From the NCBI RefSeq assembly GCF_038024875.1, contig NZ_CP136136.1, positions 5,022,001-5,086,000 of the forward strand: a DNA stretch of 64,000 nt, written 5' to 3'. Both the position numbers and the translations under genes were made by a program. The notes below the pieces were generated by a model. It worked only from the letters and a program-made list of their open reading frames with translations, did no database searches and was not told the origin of the DNA. Positions 34,916 to 42,063 of this stretch are shown here, piece after piece (within the stretch, counting starts at the first letter, position 1; each line of letters opens with the position of its first letter). The DNA is from Gordonia rubripertincta (lineage in GTDB: Bacteria > Actinomycetota > Actinomycetes > Mycobacteriales > Mycobacteriaceae).

Positions 34916-34933
34916 ATTGATCGCTTGATCAAT
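34916..34933. promoter_or_regulatory. Operator ATTGATCG-CT-TGATCAAT upstream of the second IclR gene
   Basis: An 18-bp inverted repeat with one mismatch, 85 nt before the 35019 start. It differs from the perfect copy at 36564-36581 at a single base, so the same protein probably binds both. Confidence 0.65.
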
Positions 34934-35018
34934 AGGATCGATCAGCCACTGACAGTCCCCGGGCGCCCCCACCGAGCGCCCACAGGCCACAGCCCGGCCT
35001 GCTCCGCTGGAGGTTCAC

Positions 35019-35771
35019 ATGCGCAACAGTGACGATTTCTCCCCCGCCGTCATCGACCGAGCGGCGGTCCTGCTCGAGGAGTTCCGCGATGGCGGCGACC
35101 TGACGCTCTCGCAACTGTCGAATCGCACGAGCCTCCCCCGATCGTCGGCTCATCGACTCCTCTCCCAGCTCGTCGAACTGGGGTGGGTCGAACGGCACGG
35201 GCAGACCTACACGCTCGGACGGTCACTGTTCGAGTGGGGCGCGCTGGCCCGACGGCGCTCAGGACTCCAGGAGATCGCGCATCCGTTCCTGAACGAGCTG
35301 TATGCGACCACCGGACTCGTCGTCCACCTCGGCGTGCTCGAGGGCAACGACGTCCGAATCCTGGACAAGGTCGGATATGGCCCCATCGCCCTGCCGACGC
35401 GCATCGGGGGCCTCCAGCCCGCCGGACGCACGGCACTGGGAAAGGCGCTGCTCGCCTTCTGCGACAACGGTTCTGCTCCTCGAAGGCCGACGGTCGAGGT
35501 GCTGACCTCGGCGGCCGAGGAGGCGCGTCGGCGAAGCGAGATGGCCGTCGTACGTCAACGCCGAACGGCCTACGAACGGGACGAGGCCGCCCTCGGCGTG
35601 GCATGTGTGGCCGCACCCATCGGCGACCTGCGCAGCTGCGCCGGCGCGATCGCGGTCACCGGCCCGGCCGAGACGGTCGACGGCGCACTGCTGGCCACCC
35701 CCGTCCGGGCGACGGCGAACGCGATCTGGCAGGCCCTGTCCGACAACGGTTCCGTCCGGCGCGCAGGCTGA
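35019..35771 (+). CDS. IclR-family regulator
   Basis: A 250-residue protein with a winged helix (LTLSQLSNRTSLPRSSAHRLLSQLV) and a full IclR effector domain (TGLVVHLGVLEGNDVRILDKVG, PTRIGGLQPAGRTALGKALLAF, GVACVAAPIGDL). A GGAGG lies upstream of the ATG. Convergent with the SDR gene (13-nt gap). An upstream TTGATCAA operator indicates auto- or cross-regulation with the TetR/SDR pair. Confidence 0.82.
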   Translation: MRNSDDFSPAVIDRAAVLLEEFRDGGDLTLSQLSNRTSLPRSSAHRLLSQLVELGWVERHGQTYTLGRSLFEWGALARRRSGLQEIAHPFLNELYATTGLVVHLGVLEGNDVRILDKVGYGPIALPTRIGGLQPAGRTALGKALLAFCDNGSAPRRPTVEVLTSAAEEARRRSEMAVVRQRRTAYERDEAALGVACVAAPIGDLRSCAGAIAVTGPAETVDGALLATPVRATANAIWQALSDNGSVRRAG

Positions 35772-35784
35772 CCCGACGCCGGTC

Positions 35785-36537
35785 TCAGCGAACCAGCGCC
35801 TGACCGCCGTCGACGGCGAGTGTGTGGCCGGTGATGTACCGGGCGGCGTCACTGCAGAGGAACACCACGGCCGGGCCGATGTCGGTCTCCGGATCACCGA
35901 GACGCCCCAGCGGCACCGTCTGCAGGTATTCAGCGGCGCCGTCCGGATCGAATTGCGCCCACTGTTCCATCGTCTGCGAGTTCGCCAGCGAGAGAATCGC
36001 ATTGACCCGGATACCATCGGCCGCCCATTCGCAGGCCGCAGTTCGGGTCAGCACTCGCACCGCCTCTTTCGCCGCCGCATAGGCGCCGGTACCGGACGGA
36101 TTCCACCGGATACCTGCCGCCGAGCCGAGATTGACGACCGCGCCGCCCCCGCAGAGATACCGGTGGCAGTCACGCATCAACCGCCAGGTGGCGGTCGGGC
36201 CCGAGTCGAGGGCGGCCCGGTAGGTGGCCTCATCGATCTCGAGGAGAGTTCCGGGCGCCGGCGTCTGCGCGTTGTTGACCAGCACGTCGATGCCGCCGAA
36301 CTCCGCGGCCACCGCGGCCACCAGCGCAGAGACCGCGGCCTCGTCGGTGACGTCACAGGTGAACGCTGCGCCGCGGCCGCCGCGGGCGACGATCTCGGCG
36401 GCCACCGACTCGATCGTGCCCGGCGTACGACCGGCCACGGCCACTGTCGCACCTGCGGCGGCCAGTGCGAGGGCGATCCCCCGGCCGATACCCTGGCCTG
36501 CGCCGGTCACGAGCGCAACGCGATCATCGAGAACCAT
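35785..36537 (-). CDS. Short-chain dehydrogenase/reductase
   Basis: A classical 250-residue SDR with the NAD(P) motif TGAGQGIGRG at 10-19, NNAQ in place of NNAG, and the catalytic Ser of NLGSAAG with the Tyr-x3-Lys of GAYAAAKEA. The C-terminal GHTLAVDGGQ is standard. The CDVT segment suggests Asp-directed cofactor choice but does not prove it. Context suggests oxidation or reduction of a hydroxysteroid or related alcohol. Divergent from the TetR gene, with the perfect TTGATCA operator 24 nt from its start codon. Confidence 0.85.
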   Translation of the reverse strand: MVLDDRVALVTGAGQGIGRGIALALAAAGATVAVAGRTPGTIESVAAEIVARGGRGAAFTCDVTDEAAVSALVAAVAAEFGGIDVLVNNAQTPAPGTLLEIDEATYRAALDSGPTATWRLMRDCHRYLCGGGAVVNLGSAAGIRWNPSGTGAYAAAKEAVRVLTRTAACEWAADGIRVNAILSLANSQTMEQWAQFDPDGAAEYLQTVPLGRLGDPETDIGPAVVFLCSDAARYITGHTLAVDGGQALVR

Positions 36538-36560
36538 GTGTACTCCTCATTCCGAGACGG

Positions 36561-36584
36561 TTCATTGATCACTTGATCAATGAA
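36561..36584. promoter_or_regulatory. Perfect 11-2-11 palindromic operator between SDR and TetR
   Basis: Arms TTCATTGATCA and TGATCAATGAA with a CT spacer. It lies in the divergent promoter of an SDR gene and a TetR gene, the classic setting for a TetR operator. The core recurs at 34916. Confidence 0.8.
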
Positions 36585-36645
36585 TGTGGCACAATCTCCG
36601 TGCACGGCACGGACGGTGCCCGAACGCTGACAGGGGTGGGGATTC

Positions 36646-37257
36646 GTGGATCCGCAGCAACGCAGGAAGCTGATACTCGACCGCTCGGCGGTGATCTTCG
36701 CGCGTAAAGGCGTCTCCGCCACCACGATCCGGGAGATCGCGGATGCGGTGGGGGTGCATTCGGGCGCGCTGTACCACTACTTCCCGTCCAAGGAAGCCAT
36801 CGTCACCGAGATCATGCGGGAGTACATCCTCGACCTGTCGGGTCGATGCGCGGAGGTGCTGGCACGCCGTCTCGCGCCCGTCGAGCGGTTGGTGGCACTC
36901 GCCCAGATCGCGCTGGAGACCAGCGAGCAGTACGACGGCGCCACCTCCATCTGGCGGCGCGAAGGCGATTACATGCGGGAGCGGGTCGTGGAGGCCGACA
37001 TGACGGCGACCGCGGACCTGATGGAGATCGCCTGGCGGGAGGCGATCGCGGAGGGGGTCGACGCGGGCGAGTTCCGCACCGACATCGACCCGAAGGTCTT
37101 CCAAGAGTTGATCTACGACGCCGTCTGGCACGCGTCGCGATGGTTCCGCCCGACGCCGGAGAACACCCTGGCGGACCTGGCACGCACCATCATCTCGGTC
37201 TTCGTGAGCGGTATGCGCAACCCGACCGCGAGCGTGACGGGACATCCCGGCCCGTAG
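36646..37257 (+). CDS. TetR-family regulator, KstR2-like architecture
   Basis: A 203-residue protein. The N-terminal helix-turn-helix (TIREIADAVGVHSGALYHYFPSKEAIV, split around GVHSGALYHYF) is followed by an all-helical ligand domain like that of KstR2-type proteins (VDAGEFRTDIDPKVFQELIYD, WHASRWFRP). The ligand is probably a CoA ester. The start is GTG. It is divergent from the SDR gene and sits 64 nt from the palindromic operator it most likely binds. Confidence 0.82.
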   Translation: MDPQQRRKLILDRSAVIFARKGVSATTIREIADAVGVHSGALYHYFPSKEAIVTEIMREYILDLSGRCAEVLARRLAPVERLVALAQIALETSEQYDGATSIWRREGDYMRERVVEADMTATADLMEIAWREAIAEGVDAGEFRTDIDPKVFQELIYDAVWHASRWFRPTPENTLADLARTIISVFVSGMRNPTASVTGHPGP

Positions 37258-37275
37258 CGGTGAAACCGCGTAACA

Positions 37276-37308
37276 CCTCAGCCCGACCTTGTCCAGATCG
37301 GGCCGAGG
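37276..37308. terminator. Hairpin between convergent TetR and kshA genes
   Basis: An imperfect stem (CCTC-GCCCGA with TCGGGC-GAGG) in the 60-nt gap. There is no clear T-run. Confidence 0.55.
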
Positions 37309-37317
37309 GGAAGACTG

Positions 37318-38454
37318 TCATTCCTTGGGAGCAGCCAGGTTCTCTTCGACTTCCTTGTGCCAGTTCTGCAGGGCACGGCTGGTGTCGACCTCGAACTCGA
37401 AGCGCTGGGTCATGTCCGGTGTGACGTCCTCGACGTCGACGTAGAACTGGCTGTACCAGCGGCGCAACTGGTAGACCGGCCCGTCCTCTTCGGTCAGCAG
37501 CGGGTTCTCGATGCGCGACTTGTACTTCCAGATCTCGATATCCTGCGCGAACTGCTCCTCGAGACCGTCGGTGAACATCGTCGCCATCTCGGCGGCCTGC
37601 TCATCGGACATGCCCTCGATCTTCTTCACGATGGTGCCGAACTGCAGGACAAACGAGTTCGTGGTGACCGGGTAGTGGCAGTTGATCAGCTTGGACTCGA
37701 CGGTGGTGCCGTCGGCGACGGTGTAGATGGTGTCCAACATGAAGGACGGGCCATAGTAGAACGCATCCGAGATGGTCTGCGCCTCCGGCAGATCCATCTG
37801 CACGCCGGTCTTGATGTCGTCGCGTCCGTACGAGCGCATGTGCTGGCCGGCGATGTGCCCGTCGAACACGTTCTTGAAAAACTCCGGCATCTGGTAATGC
37901 ACATAGAAGAAGTGCGCCATGTCGACGACGTTATCCACGATCTCCCGGCAGTGCGAACCCTCGACGTGGATCGTCGTCCAGGTCCAGTCGCTCCACTCGC
38001 CGTCCTCGTAGCCCTCGATCTCCGGGATCGCGAGTTCCGGGGTGGGTTCGGTTCCCTGCGGACAATGCCACACCAACAGAACGCCGTTGCGCTCCATGGT
38101 CGTCCACGCCTTCGTGCGGGCGACCTTGGGCGTCCGGTGCGCGTACGGCACGGATTCGCAGCGGCCCTTGCCGTTCCACCGCCAGTCGTGGAAGGGGCAA
38201 GCGATCGTGTCGCCCTTGATCTCACCGCGGGCGAGGTTGCCGCCCATGTGGCGGCAGAACGCGTCGAGGACATGGAGCTCGCCCTTCGAGTCGGCGAAGA
38301 CGACCAGATCGGTCCCGAAGACCTGGACCTGATGAGGCTTTCCGTCCCGGAAATCCTTCGCCAACCCGATGCAGTGCCATCCGCGCGCGAAACGCGTCGG
38401 ATTTGTGCCGGTGTCGATGCTGCGGATCTCGATTCGTTCCTGTTCGACGGTCAT
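37318..38454 (-). CDS. kshA: 3-ketosteroid 9-alpha-hydroxylase, oxygenase subunit
   Basis: Rieske oxygenase that hydroxylates C9; combined with KstD action this opens ring B and aromatises ring A. The 378 residues have Rieske ligands Cys67/His69 and Cys86/His89 (CRHMGG, CPFHDW) and mononuclear-iron ligands His181 and His186 (DMAHFFYVH) with Asp near 305. All but the last agree in number with the mycobacterial enzyme as I know it. The start at 38454 makes this fit. Preceded by a small Cys-rich gene in the same unit; its reductase KshB is 11 kb away. Confidence 0.95.
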   Translation of the reverse strand: MTVEQERIEIRSIDTGTNPTRFARGWHCIGLAKDFRDGKPHQVQVFGTDLVVFADSKGELHVLDAFCRHMGGNLARGEIKGDTIACPFHDWRWNGKGRCESVPYAHRTPKVARTKAWTTMERNGVLLVWHCPQGTEPTPELAIPEIEGYEDGEWSDWTWTTIHVEGSHCREIVDNVVDMAHFFYVHYQMPEFFKNVFDGHIAGQHMRSYGRDDIKTGVQMDLPEAQTISDAFYYGPSFMLDTIYTVADGTTVESKLINCHYPVTTNSFVLQFGTIVKKIEGMSDEQAAEMATMFTDGLEEQFAQDIEIWKYKSRIENPLLTEEDGPVYQLRRWYSQFYVDVEDVTPDMTQRFEFEVDTSRALQNWHKEVEENLAAPKE

Positions 38455-38525
38455 GGTCTCTCCAATGGGTGTAGGGGGCTGAACTGACAGGCTGAGATGA
38501 GAAGGCGTCGCGCTCGCAGGGGCGG

Positions 38526-38825
38526 CTAGGACGGCACGGCCGCAGGGGTCTCGGCGACGACGTCGCCCGCGGACAGCGGTCGGACGCGGGGCTCCGACCT
38601 CGTCGACATCGGCACGTCCCCGCGCGTCACCGCCTCGTCGATGCTGCGATCCAGTGCCGCACAACGGAGAACGTAACCGCAGTTGCCGTTCCCCACAGCG
38701 GAGGCAGACGCCATCTCATGGCAGAACTGCTTGGCCTCGGCGGTCCACTGGATGCTGGTGTGAGCAGGACTGTATTTCGCGACTGACACGCGGGCGTCGC
38801 AGGTCTGACAGACGAGCGGCTGCAT
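38526..38825 (-). CDS. Small Cys-rich protein upstream of kshA
   Basis: A 99-residue protein. The N-terminus has a CQTCDARV pair (CxxC) and further Cys at about positions 35, 49 and 55 (QFCHEMA, GNCGYVLRCAALD), enough for one zinc or iron-sulfur site. The C-terminal 30 residues look disordered. It lies 71 nt upstream of kshA on the same strand, downstream of operator-like site C, so it is likely co-regulated. A protein of unknown function also neighbours kshA in mycobacteria, but I cannot confirm homology. Confidence 0.65.
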   Translation of the reverse strand: MQPLVCQTCDARVSVAKYSPAHTSIQWTAEAKQFCHEMASASAVGNGNCGYVLRCAALDRSIDEAVTRGDVPMSTRSEPRVRPLSAGDVVAETPAAVPS

Positions 38826-38887
38826 TGGTCCATTCCCTTCCTCGGATGAGGAAAGACTAGGAACCGGGGTGTGGCGGCCACCACACG

Positions 38888-38909
38888 ATTTCAGCTCAGC
38901 GGAACAGCT
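38888..38909. promoter_or_regulatory. Operator-like site C upstream of the kshA unit
   Basis: The minus-strand core is GTTCCGCTGAGCTGAAA, matching site A in 9 of the first 11 bases. It lies 63 nt upstream of the Cys-rich gene and 3 nt after the stop of the enoyl-CoA hydratase gene, where a promoter for the kshA unit is needed. Confidence 0.55.
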
Positions 38910-38912
38910 CCG

Positions 38913-39695
38913 TCAGCTGTCGCTCCACACCGGTGCGCGCTTGGCGAGGAACGCCGACATCCCCTCCTGCGCATCGCAGGTCATCGCGTTGCTCGCCATC
39001 GTCTCCGACATCTCCACATAGGCCGACGCCTCGTCGAGCTCGATCTGCTTGTAGAAGGCCTGCTTACCGATCGACACCGTCCGGGCACTTGAGCCGGCGA
39101 TGTGCAGAGCCAGTTCCCGGACCGTCGTGGCCAGTTCGGCATCGTCTACCACGCCGCTGAGCAGCCCCCAGTCGGCGGCCGTCTCGGCGTCGATCGCCTC
39201 CCCGGTCAGCAGCATGTGCATGGCACGTTTGCGGCCGACGGCGCGTGTCAGCGCGACCATCGGCGTCGAGCAGAACAGGCCGATCCGTACGCCGGGGGTC
39301 GAGAACGTCGCGCTGCGCCCGGCGACGGCGAGATCACAGGTCGCGACCAGCTGGCATCCGGCAGCGAAGGCCATGCCCGCGACCTCCGCGATCACCGGCT
39401 GGCGCACCTCGTGGACGGTTCGCATCAGCTCGGCGCAGGTGTCGAAGACGGCGCGTTCGTCGTCGAGGGTGCGGTCGACGAGTTCCCCGAGGTCGTGCCC
39501 GGCCGAGAAGGCCGGACCTTCCGCCCGGATCACGATGACCCGCACGCCCGAGTCCTCGTCGAATCGGCGGAGTGCGGCCGTAACAGCCTTCATCGTGGTG
39601 GTGGACAACGGGTTCCGGCGCCGAGCCGCGCGCAGGGTGATCACCCCGAGCGGCGCGTCGACCTCAATCGACACCGCATCTGTCGTCTCGCTCAT
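38913..39695 (-). CDS. Enoyl-CoA hydratase/isomerase family protein
   Basis: A 260-residue crotonase-fold protein: SAGHDLGEL (oxyanion-hole region), AGMAFAAGCQLVATCDLAVA and GVRIGLFCSTPMVAL. The first catalytic Glu position (ATCDLA and surroundings) looks substituted, as in ECHDC3-type members, so hydration may not be its reaction. AAGGAG lies before the ATG at 39695. It sits upstream of the kshA unit on the same strand and may be read into it. Substrate unknown. Confidence 0.78.
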   Translation of the reverse strand: MSETTDAVSIEVDAPLGVITLRAARRRNPLSTTTMKAVTAALRRFDEDSGVRVIVIRAEGPAFSAGHDLGELVDRTLDDERAVFDTCAELMRTVHEVRQPVIAEVAGMAFAAGCQLVATCDLAVAGRSATFSTPGVRIGLFCSTPMVALTRAVGRKRAMHMLLTGEAIDAETAADWGLLSGVVDDAELATTVRELALHIAGSSARTVSIGKQAFYKQIELDEASAYVEMSETMASNAMTCDAQEGMSAFLAKRAPVWSDS

Positions 39696-39716
39696 CGTCG
39701 GGCTCCTTCTTTCGTG

Positions 39717-40235
39717 TCAAACGCCGGGGATCGCGTACCGCGGACCGACGCTGATGTAGACGGTGTAACCGAGCACGGCCACCAGGTAGATCAGGACCGG
39801 TATCGCCAAGGTCCACGACGCGCTGTCGCCGCTGCCGATGATCGCCGACGCCGCGAGGAGCCAGGCCATCATCAACAGCGTCGCGCCGCCCATCAACGAC
39901 AGGTCGTCACCCATCCGACGGTTGAACTCCTCGCGGTTCGCCGGCGCCATCCAATACTCCTTGCGCCGCCGGCTCGGGAAGTTGACCGCGCGGGCCGGGA
40001 GGCGCGACAGAATCCGTTCGGCGCCACCGAAGATCACCGCGATCAGCACCGCGACGAGACCGAGACCGCTCAGGAGCCCCCACTTCGAGTCCCAGCGGGT
40101 GACCTCCCCGTCCATGCCGATGTGGCCGGCGAGTTCGTCGGAACCGACCACGGCGACCCCGATCCACACCGCGGCGAACACGACCACCGCCAGGGGTAGG
40201 AGCACGCGGCGCGGACTTCGCGGTGGCTGCGTCAT
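39717..40235 (-). CDS. Small membrane protein of unknown function (172 aa)
   Basis: Four hydrophobic segments: VLLPLAVVVFAAVWIGVAVV, LLSGLGLVAVLIAVIFGG, MGGATLLMMAWLLAASAII and LAIPVLIYLVAVLGYTVYI. The first segment and the following loop (GSDELAGHIGMDGEVTRW) resemble DUF1648/SdpI-type proteins. A basic cytoplasmic loop (SRRRKEYW) sits between segments 2 and 3. The ATG at 40235 is chosen; a TTG lies 9 nt upstream. Confidence 0.6.
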   Translation of the reverse strand: MTQPPRSPRRVLLPLAVVVFAAVWIGVAVVGSDELAGHIGMDGEVTRWDSKWGLLSGLGLVAVLIAVIFGGAERILSRLPARAVNFPSRRRKEYWMAPANREEFNRRMGDDLSLMGGATLLMMAWLLAASAIIGSGDSASWTLAIPVLIYLVAVLGYTVYISVGPRYAIPGV

Positions 40236-40291
40236 GGATCTCAACCTACCGCCCGGGGAATAGCCCGGAGCCGAGGCCGTTGACCCTATTC

Positions 40292-41377
40292 GTGACCAGT
40301 ACCGCGCTCTTCGAACCGATCACGCTCCGCGATGCCGAGATCCCCAACCGGATTTGGCTCGCGCCGATGTGCCAGTACAGCTGCTTCGCCCGCGACGGAA
40401 TACCGACGGATTGGCATCTCGCCCATCTCGGCGCCCGCGCCACCGGCGGCTTCGGCCTGATCCTCACCGAGGCCGTCGCGGTCGTCCCCGAGGGCCGCAT
40501 CAGCCCCCAGGACGCCGGGCTGTGGAACGACGAGCAGGCGCAGGCCTGGACACGGATCGTCGACTTCGTGCACTCGCAGGGTGCGACCATCGGCACCCAG
40601 ATCGCCCACGCGGGCCGTAAGGCCTCGACGTACTCGCCGTTCGACGAAAGGTCCGGCAGCATCCCCCTCGACGACGGGGGCTGGACGACCGTCGGACCGT
40701 CTGACGTGCCTTTCGAGGGGTATGCCGAGCCGGTTGCACTGACGACCGAGCAGATCGCCGAGGTCGTCGACGCCTTCGCCCAGGCCGCTCGCCGTGCCGA
40801 CGAGGCCGGTTTCGACGTGGTCGAGATCCACGCAGCGCACGGATATCTGCTGCACCAGTTCCTGTCGCCGTTCTCCAACACCCGCACCGACGCGTACGGC
40901 GGCGACTTCGCCGGCCGCACCCGCATCGTGCTCGAGGTCGTGGAGGCCGTGCGGGCCGTATGGCCCGAGTCGAAGCCGCTGTTCATCCGTGTCTCCGGCA
41001 CGGAATGGCGCGACGGCGGCTGGGATGTCGCCGAATCCGCCCGGCTCGCCGAGATCCTCGGCGCCCGCGGCGTCGACCTCATCGACGTCTCCTCGGGCGG
41101 CAACGTACTCGCCGACATCCCGGTCGGCCCCGGCTACCAGGTCGACCTGGCCCGCTCCATCCACCGGGATTCCGGTGTCCCGACCGCGACGGTCGGACTC
41201 ATCGTCGAGCCCGACCAGGCCGAGAAGATCGCCGGTGACGATGACATCACCGCGGTTCTCTTCGGTCGGGTCGCACTGCGCGAGCCCTCGTGGCCCCAGC
41301 GGGCCGCCCACGAACTCGGCCTCTCGCCCGACGAAGCGCCCTACCCGCCGCAATATCTGCGGGGTGCCTGGCGCTGA
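40292..41377 (+). CDS. NamA/YqjM-like old-yellow-enzyme NADPH dehydrogenase
   Basis: FMN ene-reductase of the YqjM class. Seen: ALFEPITLRDAEIPNRI, the Cys of LAPMCQYS (redox-tuning Cys of this class), GARATGGFGLILTEAVAV, the His pair in EIHAAHGYLLHQFLSP and FGRVALREPSWP. About 361 residues from the GTG at 40292; a TTG at 40280 in frame is an alternative. Convergent with the TetR gene (3-nt gap). It is the second OYE of the region and may reduce a different enone. Confidence 0.85.
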   Translation: MTSTALFEPITLRDAEIPNRIWLAPMCQYSCFARDGIPTDWHLAHLGARATGGFGLILTEAVAVVPEGRISPQDAGLWNDEQAQAWTRIVDFVHSQGATIGTQIAHAGRKASTYSPFDERSGSIPLDDGGWTTVGPSDVPFEGYAEPVALTTEQIAEVVDAFAQAARRADEAGFDVVEIHAAHGYLLHQFLSPFSNTRTDAYGGDFAGRTRIVLEVVEAVRAVWPESKPLFIRVSGTEWRDGGWDVAESARLAEILGARGVDLIDVSSGGNVLADIPVGPGYQVDLARSIHRDSGVPTATVGLIVEPDQAEKIAGDDDITAVLFGRVALREPSWPQRAAHELGLSPDEAPYPPQYLRGAWR

Positions 41378-41380
41378 TCG

Positions 41381-41974
41381 TCAGCTCTGGACGGGCCCCA
41401 TGAGCGCGAAACAAGCGGCCGTCGCCGGTTCGATGATCTCGCTCAACGGTGATCCGGATTCGACGGCACTCGCCGTCAGTTCGCGCACCCCGCCCCACAG
41501 GAACACCGCGCGCTGCCGGCTGATCGGCTTCACCCCGGCCGCAGCCAGCGTGGGCGTGGAGGTGAGTCCGACGAAGAGGTCGACCCAGTCATCCATCGCC
41601 TCGTTCTTCACCTGCGCAGCGGCCCCGCCGAGCGCGGGTAGTTCGCGAATCCACGAGAGCATGAGCCCCGGATATCGGTCGCTGGTGGTGGCGTAGGCCG
41701 TGACCGCTTGTCGCACCTGCTCTTCCGGGCTCCCCTCGGGGTCCACGCCCGCCGCGATCCGGGCGATCATGAACCGGTTGGTCTCCCGCAGCAGCTCGAA
41801 AAAGCAGTCCTGCTTGTCGGCGAACTGCTGATAGAAGGTGCGTCGCGACGTCTGGGCCACGCGCACGACGTCGGCGATGGTGGTCTCGCGGTAACCGGAT
41901 TCGGTGATGCACTCGAGCATCGCCGCGAGGAGTCGCTCCCTCGTCGACGTCGCACCGTCGGGCCACAGTTCCAC
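41381..41974 (-). CDS. TetR-family regulator of the adjacent P450 gene
   Basis: A helix-turn-helix (ETTIADVVRVAQTSRRTFYQQFADKQDCF, split around RTFYQQFADK) followed by a helical ligand domain, about 197 residues. The GTG at 41974 is preferred because the frame upstream crosses the double operator. Divergent from the cytochrome P450 gene, with two palindromes between them, so it probably represses both. Ligand unknown. Confidence 0.78.
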   Translation of the reverse strand: MELWPDGATSTRERLLAAMLECITESGYRETTIADVVRVAQTSRRTFYQQFADKQDCFFELLRETNRFMIARIAAGVDPEGSPEEQVRQAVTAYATTSDRYPGLMLSWIRELPALGGAAAQVKNEAMDDWVDLFVGLTSTPTLAAAGVKPISRQRAVFLWGGVRELTASAVESGSPLSEIIEPATAACFALMGPVQS

Positions 41975-42002
41975 GTAGCGAGCATATGCCTCTTGCCCTC
42001 CC

Positions 42003-42042
42003 CGGTACCCACGCGTACCGTCGCTGGTACGCCGACGTACCA
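42003..42042. promoter_or_regulatory. Two adjacent palindromic operators between TetR and P450
   Basis: Site 1 (42003-42020) has arms CGGTAC and GTACCG around CCACGC. Site 2 (42025-42042) is the perfect 7-4-7 palindrome TGGTACG-CCGA-CGTACCA. Their centres are 22 bp apart (two helical turns), which suits two dimers on one DNA face. Confidence 0.8.
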
Positions 42043-42063
42043 AACCCGGGAGGCCTCGAGCCG

